Shown: positions 1 through 7,461, counted from the stretch's first letter. The stretch is DNA of 11,919 nucleotides from Planctomycetota bacterium (GCA_017885385.1 JAFNGF010000398.1:15201-27119); one strand, 5' to 3'. The notes: generated by a model not told the origin, from the sequence alone. Translations and numbers: made by a program.

Positions 1-1541
1 AGTGCATTTTCGCAGTGGTTCTAGTGAGCTCGTGCGCAAAGAAAACTCCCGCGCAACAGGAAGGGACAGGCCAAAATAAAACTCAAGAATCTGCCGAGCC
101 GGCAAAGAATTTGGTTCTGCGTTCATCACTTGCTGGTGCCTGGTATTCCGCGGACCCGCAGGCGCTTACTGCGCAGCTCGACGACCTATTCAAGAAAGCC
201 GACACTAACGCGGTAGACAACGTTATCGCTCTTATCCTTCCGCACGCGGGATACCAGTGGTCGGGCCAAACGGCGGCCGTGGGCCTAAAAACGACCGACA
301 AAAAATACAAACGCATTATTGTTATCGGCCCGAGCCATCATACCTACTTGGAAGATGTGTTTAGTGCGCCCAAGGCAGCCCATTACGAAACACCTTTAGG
401 GCGAATCCCGCTTGATGTCGAATTTATCGACAAGCTGTTGAAGTTCCCTGTGTTCCAGAATCTGCCGCACGCCCTTGAGTACGAAAACAGCATAGAGATG
501 GAGCTGCCGCTGTTGCAATACCGCTGTAAAGATTTCAAGCTTGTGCCGATTGTGGCCGGCCAATGCTCGTGGGAGGCAGTTAAAAAAGCAGGTGACATTC
601 TTAAAAGCCTGGTTGGCGCCGACACGCTGGTTGTCGCAAGCTCGGATTTTGTGCACTATGGCAGTCAGCATCAGTATGTGCCGTTTACGGAAAACATTCC
701 GGAGCGGCTGAAACAGCTCGATATGGGGGCGTACGAGTACATAGCCAAGCTGGACAGCGAAGGGTTCCTCCAGTACAGGCGAAAAACCGGGGCCACGATT
801 TGCGGCGCCGTACCGATTGCGGTGCTGCTTTCGATGCTGAGCCAGCCGAGCCAGGCTCATTTAGTAAGATATACAACCTCGGGCGAGCTTACCGGCGATT
901 TTTCAAACTCGGTCAGCTACCTTGCCGTTGCCTTTTCGGGAAAGTGGGCAAACTATCCGGAAATTGAGCCGGATAAAGACAACCCTGAATTGTCTGAACA
1001 GGATAAAAAGCAGCTTTTAATTTTAGCCCGCCAGTCAATATTGTACGCCCTGCAGAATCGGCGATTTCCGCAGCCGTCCGAGCTGGGCGCGACCATAAGC
1101 GATGCAATGAGCCGGCCCCGAGCAGCATTTGTGACGCTCAAGAAACACTCGCAGCTTAGAGGCTGCATAGGCGATGTTTTTGCGCAGCGGCCCTTGCATA
1201 AATCGGTCATTGCCAACGCTATTCGCGCCGGCTTCAGCGATACGCGTTTTCCTCCGCTGACGCAGGAGGAATGCAAAGATATTACCATAGAAATTTCCGC
1301 CTTGACTACACCGCACCCTATTGATTCGCCGGATAAAATCCGACTTGGCGTAGACGGCATTGTACTAAATAAGGATGGCCGGTCGGCTCTGTATCTTCCT
1401 CAGGTTGCGCCCGAACAGAACTGGGACCTCAATCAGACGCTCACGAATTTGTCGCTAAAAGCTGGACTGCCTCCGGACGCCTGGAAAGAAGGGGCGGCAT
1501 TTTTGGTGTTTCAGGCTGTCGTTTTTGGTGAAGATAAATGA
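1..1541 (+). CDS. AmmeMemoRadiSam proteins B and A fused (Memo-AMMECR1), lipoprotein, 5' partial
   Basis: The reading frame is open to the left edge, so the true start lies upstream; an internal GTG at 15 is unlikely to be it. The visible N-terminus reads CIFAVVLVSSC then AKK, a hydrophobic stretch ending in a V-S-S-C lipobox, followed by a polar linker, so I infer an exported lipoprotein. Numbering from the GTG codon, residues about 36-309 are a Memo domain (class III dioxygenase-like fold) with PHAGY (His77), GPSHH (His108), SSDFVHYG (Asp211, His214) and TICG (Cys263), matching the conserved pocket residues of the family. Residues about 327-505 are an AMMECR1 domain with its signature LRGCIG at 381-386. 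Both domains look full length. The biochemical role of these families is not settled; genes for B, A and a radical SAM protein often cluster. The stop overlaps the start of the next gene by four bases, implying translational coupling. Confidence 0.9.
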   Translation, partial: CIFAVVLVSSCAKKTPAQQEGTGQNKTQESAEPAKNLVLRSSLAGAWYSADPQALTAQLDDLFKKADTNAVDNVIALILPHAGYQWSGQTAAVGLKTTDKKYKRIIVIGPSHHTYLEDVFSAPKAAHYETPLGRIPLDVEFIDKLLKFPVFQNLPHALEYENSIEMELPLLQYRCKDFKLVPIVAGQCSWEAVKKAGDILKSLVGADTLVVASSDFVHYGSQHQYVPFTENIPERLKQLDMGAYEYIAKLDSEGFLQYRRKTGATICGAVPIAVLLSMLSQPSQAHLVRYTTSGELTGDFSNSVSYLAVAFSGKWANYPEIEPDKDNPELSEQDKKQLLILARQSILYALQNRRFPQPSELGATISDAMSRPRAAFVTLKKHSQLRGCIGDVFAQRPLHKSVIANAIRAGFSDTRFPPLTQEECKDITIEISALTTPHPIDSPDKIRLGVDGIVLNKDGRSALYLPQVAPEQNWDLNQTLTNLSLKAGLPPDAWKEGAAFLVFQAVVFGEDK

Positions 1542-4500
1542 GATTTACCCGGGGCTTTTTGATATTCAGTTACGGCCTCTTTACTATCGCTGCCCAGGCA
1601 CTACTCTTTCGCGAGTTTGTCACCACCTTCGAAGGCAACGATATAAGCGTCGGCATTTTCTTCGGCTGCTGGTTTTGCTGGGTCGCCTTGGGGGCGGCGC
1701 TAATCTATCGAGCAAAAACCATTGCCGATAAATTGCTCCGGAATATAGAATTTCTGCTTCTGGCGTTTCTGCCGGCCTTTGTCCTGGAGTGGATACTGAT
1801 TGTTCAAGCGCGCGAGCTTGCCGGCGTTGAGTCGTATACACTGTGGTCGGTGCGTGACATTCTACTTCTGGCGTTTTTCGTCAGCGCACCGGTCAGTATC
1901 ATAACAGGGATGTTTTTTCCTATTGCCTGCCGATGGGTCCAACGGGGTGCGGCGTTTGCTGTTTCGCGTGTGTATATTCTCGAAGCGGCAGGAAGTTTTG
2001 TGGGCGGCTTGGGGACAACGATTCTTCTTGGACTCGGCGTAAGCTCCGCCAGAATTTTCTTTGTGCTGGCATTTGTCCTGTCTTGCTCTGCGCTTTGCGT
2101 CCAGCTCGGTAGGGTATGCTCCGCATACCGCCAAATTCCGCAAATGGTATGCAGAAATCTGCATACCCTACGTGGGTGGATGCTTCTTCTGCCGGTTCTT
2201 GTCTTGCTTTGTCTTGCCGCCGGCCTGGACAAGACTTTAACGCGCCGCGTCAGAATTATGAAATGGACCAAGCTGCTGCCCAGAGATGCACTGATAGGCT
2301 CATTCCAGACCGCTCAGGCTGAGTACCTCTACGGCATCTATCAGGGCCAATGGATAGCCGTTCGCCAAGGCAGCACCTGCGAAGTTCTGCCGAACCGGGA
2401 GTCAGCCGGACGAATCGCAGCAATTTGTCTGTCACAAAATCCCGCTGCAAAGACGGTTCTTGTGGTCGGCTCAGGGCTGGGACTCTGCTATCAGCTCCTG
2501 CAGCTGCCGCAAATCCAAATCATAAGCTGGGCACACTGTGACAGCGAATACATGCAGAAAGTTGACGCCTTCATACCCGCGGAGCTCAAGACCAGCGATG
2601 CGCGATTTCACCGCACCGTCGGCGACGTCCGCTCGCTACTTGGTGAAAAGAAACAATATTATGACATAGTGGTGCTCAATCTGCCCGAGGCAACCAGCTC
2701 GGTCTTGAATCGGTATTACACGCTCGAATTTTATGCCCAGGTTAAAGAATCTCTTACCTCCGACGGTCTCTTGGCAGTGCGCGTGGCGGGCGGGGAAAAT
2801 ATTATGGGCGCCGAGCTAATAAATCTTGGCGCCTCCACGAAAATAACGCTCCAGAAGGTTTTCTCCAAGCTGGTTCTAGTGCCGGGCGAAGATACCTGGT
2901 TTATCGCATCGGACTGCGAAAACGTAACCGGCGAGCCAGGCATTTTGCGCGACCGCTTTGCAAAAATCGAGGGCGCAAGCCGAGTTTTTTCCGCACAGGC
3001 TTTACTTTCGGTTTATCTGCCCGACCGAGCAGCCGCTGCACTTGCCGCCTATTCAACCGCGGATCTGCCGGAAGATATGCTGGTCAACCAAGATGGGCGG
3101 CCTTTGACCCATCTATACAGCTTGCTGCTGGCGGCCAAGCAATCCGGGGCGCCGGTTGCCAGACTCGTTAAGCATCTGGCTCTGGCGGGCCCATTGGTTT
3201 ATGTTATCCCTATTCTGGTTCTGATAGCTGTGCGGGGCCTTTATATCTTGACGCAGCCCGCAGGCCGGCAATCGACAGCCGGTCAGCAGCCCGAGACGTC
3301 GAGCTTCGACAGCATGTTTCTGATTTTTTCAGCCGGCCTGATAGGAATCGGGGCAGTTATTGTGCTGATGTACCTGTACCAGACTCAATTTGGCTCGTTG
3401 TACTTACACGTCGGGATTATCTCGTCCTTATTTATGGTTGGCTTGACCGCTGGGGCAGCCTTTGTCACGTCACTCGTCAAGCGGGTCTCGCATCCTGCTT
3501 GGTTATTATTTGCCGTAATCACAGGGCACGCGGTAATCCTCACCGCGGTTGGCTCTTGGCCCAGCCAGCAGCAGACGCACACATTCTTCGCAGCGGCATT
3601 TATTTTATGCGGTCTTGCCGCCGGCTGCTACTTTCCGCTTGGCGCCAAACAGCTTGCCGATTCCGGCTTCGAGGCCGGCCGAATCGGCAGCAAGCTCGAA
3701 ACCGCCGACCACATCGGCGCCACGGTCGGCGGGCTGCTGACCGGCCTTGCTCTTGTCCCCGTGCTGGGGACAAAAGCGACACTTTTTGTATTCATCTTGT
3801 TGGTGCTGGCCAATGTGCCGCTTATAGCGATGAGCGCCTACAAGCGGACAATTTTTGATTTTCGATTTTCGATTTTGGATTTTCAATTGGCCCGGCTAGG
3901 CTACGTTTTATTTGGCATCGCTGTATCCATTATTCTTTGCTCGAATTTGCTTGCCGAGGCGGGCACAAAACTTCGGCCAGCACTGCCGCCGCATGCAGCT
4001 CAGGCGCTTGCCGGCCAGTTGCGCATTGAGCAGGCGTCAACGGTCCTTGCCGACAGCGGTCGCAAAGTCAGCCACTTTAGCGTGCACGACGCGAACGACA
4101 GACTGACGGGCTATATCTTCAGCTCCACAGACCTTGCACCGGAAGTGCGAGGCTTCGGCGGAAAGATGAATCTGGCTGTTTACGTTGACCCAAACGGCTC
4201 GCTAATCAATTTCCACATACTGAGCTCGAACGAGACTCCTGCCTATCTCGACCTGCTTGGCGATTGGCAGAACGGTCTGAAGGGACACAAACTCTTTCAG
4301 CCTCAACCATTCGCTGCGGTTGATGCGGTAACCGGCGCAACTATAAGCTCGCAGGCCATTCTCTCAGCGATTGAAAAATCCAGTCACAGATTCGCCGGGC
4401 AGGTTCTCGGCCAGACTATTGAAGCGATGCCCACAGGCCGGATTGATCAGGCTAAGTATCTGCCCGACAGACACGCTGTATATCTGGTTGCTGCTTTCTC

Positions 4501-5449
4501 GCTCGCCTTGATTGTGATCTGCCACGGCGGCTTCTGGAGCCGATTGGCTGTGCTCACGTTGAATCTTGCCGTCGGCGGCATCCTGCTCAACGCCCAGTTT
4601 TCAAGCGAACAAATCGCGACCTTGCTGTCTTTTAACGCCCCTGCGGCGGGACTGACAGGCGTATTTTTGTTGGTCGTAGCAGTGCCGCTTTTGGTTGCAC
4701 TTTTCGGCAACATCTATTGCGGCTACATCTGTCCGTTCGGCGCGGCTCAGGAGCTTCTCGGCCACATAATTCCACAGAGATTTAAGCCCACTATAACGGT
4801 AAAAAATATGCGGATAGCGAGATTCATCAAATACGCGGTCCTTTTTCTCTTAATAATCATATTCTTTCTTTCGAGGGACCGAACTACACTTGGAACAGAC
4901 CCGCTTATTTCAATTTTCAATTTTCAATTCCGGCGATTGTCAATATTGGTGGTGGCGGCGATAGCCCTGGTAGGCTCGGTTTTCTACACGCGCTTCTGGT
5001 GCCGGTATTTGTGCCCGGCGGGGGCTTTCCTGTCGCTGCTTAACAAAGTCGCAATTCTGAAGCGGCACTTGCCGGCAAAGAGATTCGCCTTCTGCGAGTT
5101 CGGGCTTACGCTTAACGATCAACTGGACTGCATATATTGTGACAGATGCCGCTTTGAACAACCGTCGCCCGTGACCCGTGCCCCGTTTGTCGTTCCCGAA
5201 CGACGAGCGACGAGCAACGAGCGACAGTCTTTCTATTTTGTAGTTGCCGTCCTGGCGGTAGGGACACTTTTATCGGCAATCTCGGTCAAAAGGTTCATGC
5301 AGGTCATTCCTGCCGGCATTGAACATCCGGTTGCAGCAGCATCTTCCGCCGGTCAGCCGAGAGACGTCGACCTGCAGCGGATTCGCACAATGATTGAGCA
5401 GAAAAGACTTTCCGACCGCGAAGCGGAGTTCTACAAGAAATTGGAGTAG
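1538..5449 (+). CDS. Giant membrane redox protein: spermidine-synthase-like + FMN-binding + NapH/NosR-like Fe-S domains
   Basis: This 1303-residue protein starts at the ATG of an ATGA overlap with the Memo-AMMECR1 gene. Order: about seven membrane segments (7-230); a spermidine-synthase-like Rossmann domain (about 255-455) with GSGLG at 311-315 and a DIVVLNLPEATSS strand at 376-388; about eight more membrane segments (546-803); an FMN-binding domain (about 830-960) with the TGAT motif at 932-935, where Thr935 is the expected site of covalent FMN attachment by an ApbE-type transferase; then about six membrane segments with two CxxxCP motifs (Cys1061/Cys1065 and Cys1155/Cys1159) as in NapH/NosR proteins, and a further cysteine set Cys1186, 1198, 1201, 1204 that could hold one 4Fe-4S cluster. 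Family knowledge places the flavin domain outside the cytoplasm; I infer electron transfer across the membrane, donor and acceptor unknown. The synthase domain looks degenerate. No ApbE gene is in the window. Confidence 0.88.
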   Translation: MRFTRGFLIFSYGLFTIAAQALLFREFVTTFEGNDISVGIFFGCWFCWVALGAALIYRAKTIADKLLRNIEFLLLAFLPAFVLEWILIVQARELAGVESYTLWSVRDILLLAFFVSAPVSIITGMFFPIACRWVQRGAAFAVSRVYILEAAGSFVGGLGTTILLGLGVSSARIFFVLAFVLSCSALCVQLGRVCSAYRQIPQMVCRNLHTLRGWMLLLPVLVLLCLAAGLDKTLTRRVRIMKWTKLLPRDALIGSFQTAQAEYLYGIYQGQWIAVRQGSTCEVLPNRESAGRIAAICLSQNPAAKTVLVVGSGLGLCYQLLQLPQIQIISWAHCDSEYMQKVDAFIPAELKTSDARFHRTVGDVRSLLGEKKQYYDIVVLNLPEATSSVLNRYYTLEFYAQVKESLTSDGLLAVRVAGGENIMGAELINLGASTKITLQKVFSKLVLVPGEDTWFIASDCENVTGEPGILRDRFAKIEGASRVFSAQALLSVYLPDRAAAALAAYSTADLPEDMLVNQDGRPLTHLYSLLLAAKQSGAPVARLVKHLALAGPLVYVIPILVLIAVRGLYILTQPAGRQSTAGQQPETSSFDSMFLIFSAGLIGIGAVIVLMYLYQTQFGSLYLHVGIISSLFMVGLTAGAAFVTSLVKRVSHPAWLLFAVITGHAVILTAVGSWPSQQQTHTFFAAAFILCGLAAGCYFPLGAKQLADSGFEAGRIGSKLETADHIGATVGGLLTGLALVPVLGTKATLFVFILLVLANVPLIAMSAYKRTIFDFRFSILDFQLARLGYVLFGIAVSIILCSNLLAEAGTKLRPALPPHAAQALAGQLRIEQASTVLADSGRKVSHFSVHDANDRLTGYIFSSTDLAPEVRGFGGKMNLAVYVDPNGSLINFHILSSNETPAYLDLLGDWQNGLKGHKLFQPQPFAAVDAVTGATISSQAILSAIEKSSHRFAGQVLGQTIEAMPTGRIDQAKYLPDRHAVYLVAAFSLALIVICHGGFWSRLAVLTLNLAVGGILLNAQFSSEQIATLLSFNAPAAGLTGVFLLVVAVPLLVALFGNIYCGYICPFGAAQELLGHIIPQRFKPTITVKNMRIARFIKYAVLFLLIIIFFLSRDRTTLGTDPLISIFNFQFRRLSILVVAAIALVGSVFYTRFWCRYLCPAGAFLSLLNKVAILKRHLPAKRFAFCEFGLTLNDQLDCIYCDRCRFEQPSPVTRAPFVVPERRATSNERQSFYFVVAVLAVGTLLSAISVKRFMQVIPAGIEHPVAAASSAGQPRDVDLQRIRTMIEQKRLSDREAEFYKKLE
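2109..2171. repeat. In-frame palindromic repeat (double hairpin) inside the giant redox gene
   Basis: The ends are an 11-base inverted repeat, GTAGGGTATGC (2109-2119) and GCATACCCTAC (2161-2171). Inside are two hairpins: GGTATGC/TCC/GCATACC (2113-2129) and GGTATGCAGA/AA/TCTGCATACC (2146-2167). The unit is 63 bases, exactly 21 codons, and encodes about residues 191-212, in the loop between two predicted membrane helices. It resembles a REP-like or miniature mobile palindrome that inserted without breaking the frame. The structure is directly visible; mobility is inferred. Confidence 0.8.
3851..3885. repeat. Heptanucleotide tandem repeat (ATTTTNN x5) inside coding sequence
   Basis: Five consecutive 7-base units of the form ATTTTNN (ATTTTTG, ATTTTCG, ATTTTCG, ATTTTGG, ATTTTCA) are followed by ATT. 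They encode about residues 772-784 (IFDFRFSILDFQL) just before a predicted membrane segment and the FMN-binding domain. The unit length is not a multiple of three, so three units restore frame. The AT-rich composition contrasts with the surrounding coding sequence. Confidence 0.75.
4907..4930. repeat. Second heptanucleotide repeat (ATTTTCA type) inside the same gene
   Basis: The sequence reads ATTTCA, ATTTTCA, ATTTTCA, ATTC, the same unit family as the repeat at 3851. It encodes residues 1124-1131 (ISIFNFQF), in a loop between two membrane segments of the NapH-like module. Confidence 0.65.
5168..5225. repeat. GC-rich heptanucleotide repeats (CCCGTGN and GAGCRAC) in the 3' part of the giant gene
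   Basis: Three 7-base units CCCGTGA, CCCGTGC, CCCGTTT (5168-5188) are followed by GTCGTTC and then GAACGAC, GAGCGAC, GAGCAAC, GAGCGAC (5198-5225). They encode residues 1211-1230, a linker between the last cysteine cluster and the final membrane segment. The sequence differs from the AT-rich heptamers but the period is the same. Confidence 0.7.
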
Positions 5450-5452
5450 TCG

Positions 5453-5490
5453 TTTAGCCCCCAGGCCTGTCCTGGGGGGGCATTTCTCTT
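5453..5490 (+). terminator. Hairpin terminator after the giant redox gene (TTTAGC-type palindrome)
   Basis: TTTAGC (5453-5458) leads into an 8-base stem, CCCCCAGG (5458-5465) with CCTGGGGG (5471-5478), loop CCTGT, then a pyrimidine-rich run ending in TTTCTCTT. It starts three bases after the stop codon and lies between convergent genes. It probably ends the operon; the T-run is interrupted, so efficiency is uncertain. It shares its TTTAGC lead with palindromes at 8559 (-), 9081 and 10118. Confidence 0.6.
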
Positions 5491-5721
5491 TCATCGGCGG
5501 AAATAACTGATAGCCCACAGAATAAGCGTCAGGATTACCGAGATTATTATGCAGCTGGCGATGGGAAAGTATATCCGCCAGTTTCTCCCGCTGAACTGCA
5601 GATCGCCCGGCAATCTAAATAGGCCAGCTCGACCCAGCAGCACCATAAGGGCACCCATCACCGCCACGATAATCCCTGCTAAGATTAGCCATTTGCCAAT
5701 TTGTTGCGGGCCAAAATCCAT
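5491..5721 (-). CDS. DUF2905 family small membrane protein
   Basis: The 76-residue protein has two membrane segments (about 10-30 and 51-73) separated by the loop RLPGDLQFSGRNWRIYFP, the conserved RLPGD...YFP block of the DUF2905 family. The length is normal for the family. Function is unknown. The start is supported by AGGGA about seven bases upstream on the minus strand. It is convergent with the giant redox gene, sharing the hairpin at 5458-5478, and divergent from the DUF72 gene. Its leader would contain the palindrome at 5766-5785 if transcription starts from the TATAAT at 5825-5820. Confidence 0.85.
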   Translation of the reverse strand: MDFGPQQIGKWLILAGIIVAVMGALMVLLGRAGLFRLPGDLQFSGRNWRIYFPIASCIIISVILTLILWAISYFRR

Positions 5722-5765
5722 ATTGCTATCCCTTATTGCCGCACCAGGTGTACCGGCGTATTCAG

Positions 5766-5785
5766 CCCGCCAATTTATTGGCGGG
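5766..5785. repeat. Palindrome CCCGCCAA-TTTA-TTGGCGGG
   Basis: A perfect 8-base stem with a 4-base loop lies between the divergent DUF2905 and DUF72 genes. A shorter version of the same core (CCCGCC-AAT-GGCGGG) lies at 9324-9338. It may be a dispersed repeat or a leader hairpin of the DUF2905 transcript. Confidence 0.7.
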
Positions 5786-5819
5786 TTAACCGGCTGCGCA
5801 CGTAACTTCCCAGGTTGAT

Positions 5820-5846
5820 ATTATAGAAGTTTTCAGAACTCTGGAA
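5820..5846 (-). promoter_or_regulatory. Possible promoter for the DUF2905 gene
   Basis: On the minus strand a perfect -10 hexamer TATAAT occupies 5825-5820. The best -35 candidate, TTCCAG at 5846-5841, is poor and the spacer is only 15 bases. The call rests mainly on the -10 box. Confidence 0.35.
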
Positions 5847-5851
5847 AGTGC

Positions 5852-5857
5852 TAAAAT
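5852..5857 (+). promoter_or_regulatory. Possible -10 box of DUF72 gene, suggesting a leaderless transcript
   Basis: TAAAAT lies only seven bases before the ATG at 5865, so transcription would begin at or next to the start codon. No ribosome binding site is well placed (GGAAAG at 5843-5848 is 16 bases away). No convincing -35 box is visible, so this is weak. Confidence 0.25.
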
Positions 5858-5864
5858 ATCGCGT

Positions 5865-6605
5865 ATGAGTCACACCCACTGCGATATTCGAATAGGCACA
5901 TCCGGCTGGCATTACAGTCACTGGGAAGGGCTGTATTATCCCGACAAGCTGCCAAAGAGCAAATGGTTCGAGTACTACGCGAAAGACTTTGATACCGTAG
6001 AAATCAATAACACGTTCTATCAACTGCCAAAACAAGAGACTTTCAAGAACTGGCACAAACAAGCGCCAAAGAATTTTCTCTACGCCGTAAAAGCTAATCG
6101 ATTTATCACCCACATTAAGAGACTGAAAGACGCTGAAGAAACGCTGCCCCGGTTTTTCGAGCGAGCAGAGTTACTGAAGGAGAATCTCGGCCCCATTCTT
6201 TATCAACTGCCGCCCGGCTTCCACAAAGACCTTGATCGGCTGACAGACTTTCTGAATCTTCTGCCCAAAAATAGAACCGCCGTTTTCGAATTCAGGCACG
6301 AAAGCTGGTTTTCGCAGGATACATACGACCTGCTCGACAAATTTGGCGTGGGCTTTTGTATCCACGATTTGTCCGGCGTCCCGACGCCGCGAATCATGAC
6401 CGGCGACGTAATCTACGTTCGCTTTCACGGCACAATAGGCAGATATGACGGAAACTACAGCAAATCGGCCCTAAAAAATTGGGCCGAGTGGATAGAAGAA
6501 CATACCGCAGACGTTCGGAGTGTCTACGCCTATTTCAATAACGACGGCCATGCGTACGCCATTGAAAATGCAAGAACACTGAAAGAGCAATTACGTGTCT
6601 CGTGA
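5865..6605 (+). CDS. DUF72 (YecE-like) family protein
   Basis: This 246-residue protein matches the DUF72 family along its whole length. Visible blocks are IRIGTSGWHY near the N-terminus (8-17), VEINNTFYQLP (45-55), VKANRFITHIKRL (75-87), ILYQLPPGF (111-119), FEFRHESWF (141-149), YVRFHG (184-189) and YFNNDGHAYAIENA (223-236). The family has a TIM-barrel-like fold and no established activity; a nucleic-acid or sugar-phosphate role has been suspected for some members but cannot be claimed here. No signal peptide or membrane segment is visible, so it is cytosolic. It stands alone, divergent from DUF2905, with a short AT-rich upstream region and no obvious ribosome binding site. Confidence 0.9.
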   Translation: MSHTHCDIRIGTSGWHYSHWEGLYYPDKLPKSKWFEYYAKDFDTVEINNTFYQLPKQETFKNWHKQAPKNFLYAVKANRFITHIKRLKDAEETLPRFFERAELLKENLGPILYQLPPGFHKDLDRLTDFLNLLPKNRTAVFEFRHESWFSQDTYDLLDKFGVGFCIHDLSGVPTPRIMTGDVIYVRFHGTIGRYDGNYSKSALKNWAEWIEEHTADVRSVYAYFNNDGHAYAIENARTLKEQLRVS

Positions 6606-6657
6606 GGCGTGAATTATATCTTGGCGAGACTACGAGCTATGAGCCAGAAATTTAATA

Positions 6658-6705
6658 TTGACAGGCTATTGCTAAAAGGTATAAGTCAACAAATCGGCCT
6701 GTCAA
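6658..6705 (+). promoter_or_regulatory. Sigma-70-like promoter with overlapping inverted repeat
   Basis: TTGACA (6658-6663) is followed after 16 bases by TATAAG (6680-6685), a good vegetative-type promoter for the gene at 6772. The -35 box is the left arm of a 9-base inverted repeat, TTGACAGGC (6658-6666) and GCCTGTCAA (6697-6705), whose right arm covers the expected transcription start. This could be an operator for a dimeric repressor; that is inference. Confidence 0.55.
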
Positions 6706-6771
6706 CGGATAAGTAAACCGGGTCAGTTAAGACCCCACGGTATAAAACTTTGTCCGAATAGAGGTCAATGC

Positions 6772-7461
6772 ATGTATTGGGTTAAGTATCTGTTTTTCTC
6801 CTTTATGAGCCTTCCGGTGGCCTGGCTCTTCGAATCAGAAGGGGCTGACTGGTTGCCGAGAGTGGTACCGACTGGAATGACTGCGCAGCTACCATTCATT
6901 TGTCTACTGCTTCTGGCTTGTGGCGGTAGGTTTGGTGACGTGGCAAGCACGCTGAGTGCCCTTGAAATGCCCTTTTTGGCTGAAGGAGCTCCTTCTTTAG
7001 GACGTTCACCAACCCCCAAGACATTATCGAGATTTCTCTGGGCTCAGTTAGCGGGGATTATAGTCGGGGGAACGGTCCTTTCCTTTGCGTCTCCGAGTGT
7101 CGCGCGAGGTATGCTAGTGCTCGTGGCGCTGGTGAGTTTCGATGCCACAGTCTCTAATCTGGTCCTTTCGATTGCTGCAATGGATTCCTCGGTTTGGGTG
7201 CATCACTTCAACATCAGCATTACAGAACGGTATAGAGAAGAGGGAGATACCTTTAGGGGGTCACCATTGGGGTCTATCGAGGAAACCAGAGGTCCAGCTT
7301 CACTGGTCCTCGACTTTGCTGGAATCTTGGGTGCCATTCTAGCCGTCATTCTCAGCCCTTTACTCGTTGGCGTGGCGGCTCTACATTGGATAGCGGTCGT
7401 GATCTTATTTGTCGCGACCATTGGCGCATATCTATATATGCGCCATGAGACGCGATTATGA
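6772..7461 (+). CDS. Unrecognised integral membrane protein (229 aa)
   Basis: I do not recognise the family. The protein has about six hydrophobic segments (roughly 5-20, 38-52, 87-107, 112-136, 178-199, 203-222) and two polar stretches, at 53-86 and at 140-177; the latter is charged (SITERYREEGD). There is no cleavable signal or cysteine motif. The ATG is supported by GAGGT six bases upstream (6761-6765) and by a promoter at 6658-6685, so it is very likely a real gene. Long non-coding flanks on both sides and no operon partner make it look like an isolated, possibly acquired gene. Confidence 0.7.
   Translation: MYWVKYLFFSFMSLPVAWLFESEGADWLPRVVPTGMTAQLPFICLLLLACGGRFGDVASTLSALEMPFLAEGAPSLGRSPTPKTLSRFLWAQLAGIIVGGTVLSFASPSVARGMLVLVALVSFDATVSNLVLSIAAMDSSVWVHHFNISITERYREEGDTFRGSPLGSIEETRGPASLVLDFAGILGAILAVILSPLLVGVAALHWIAVVILFVATIGAYLYMRHETRL

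Noticed and set aside
396..860. Long minus-strand open frame inside the Memo-AMMECR1 gene
   Set aside because: It lies entirely within a well-supported gene and has no recognisable domain.
5168..5225. Tandem repeats considered as a CRISPR array
   Set aside because: The units are 7 bases with no spacers and lie in a coding frame.
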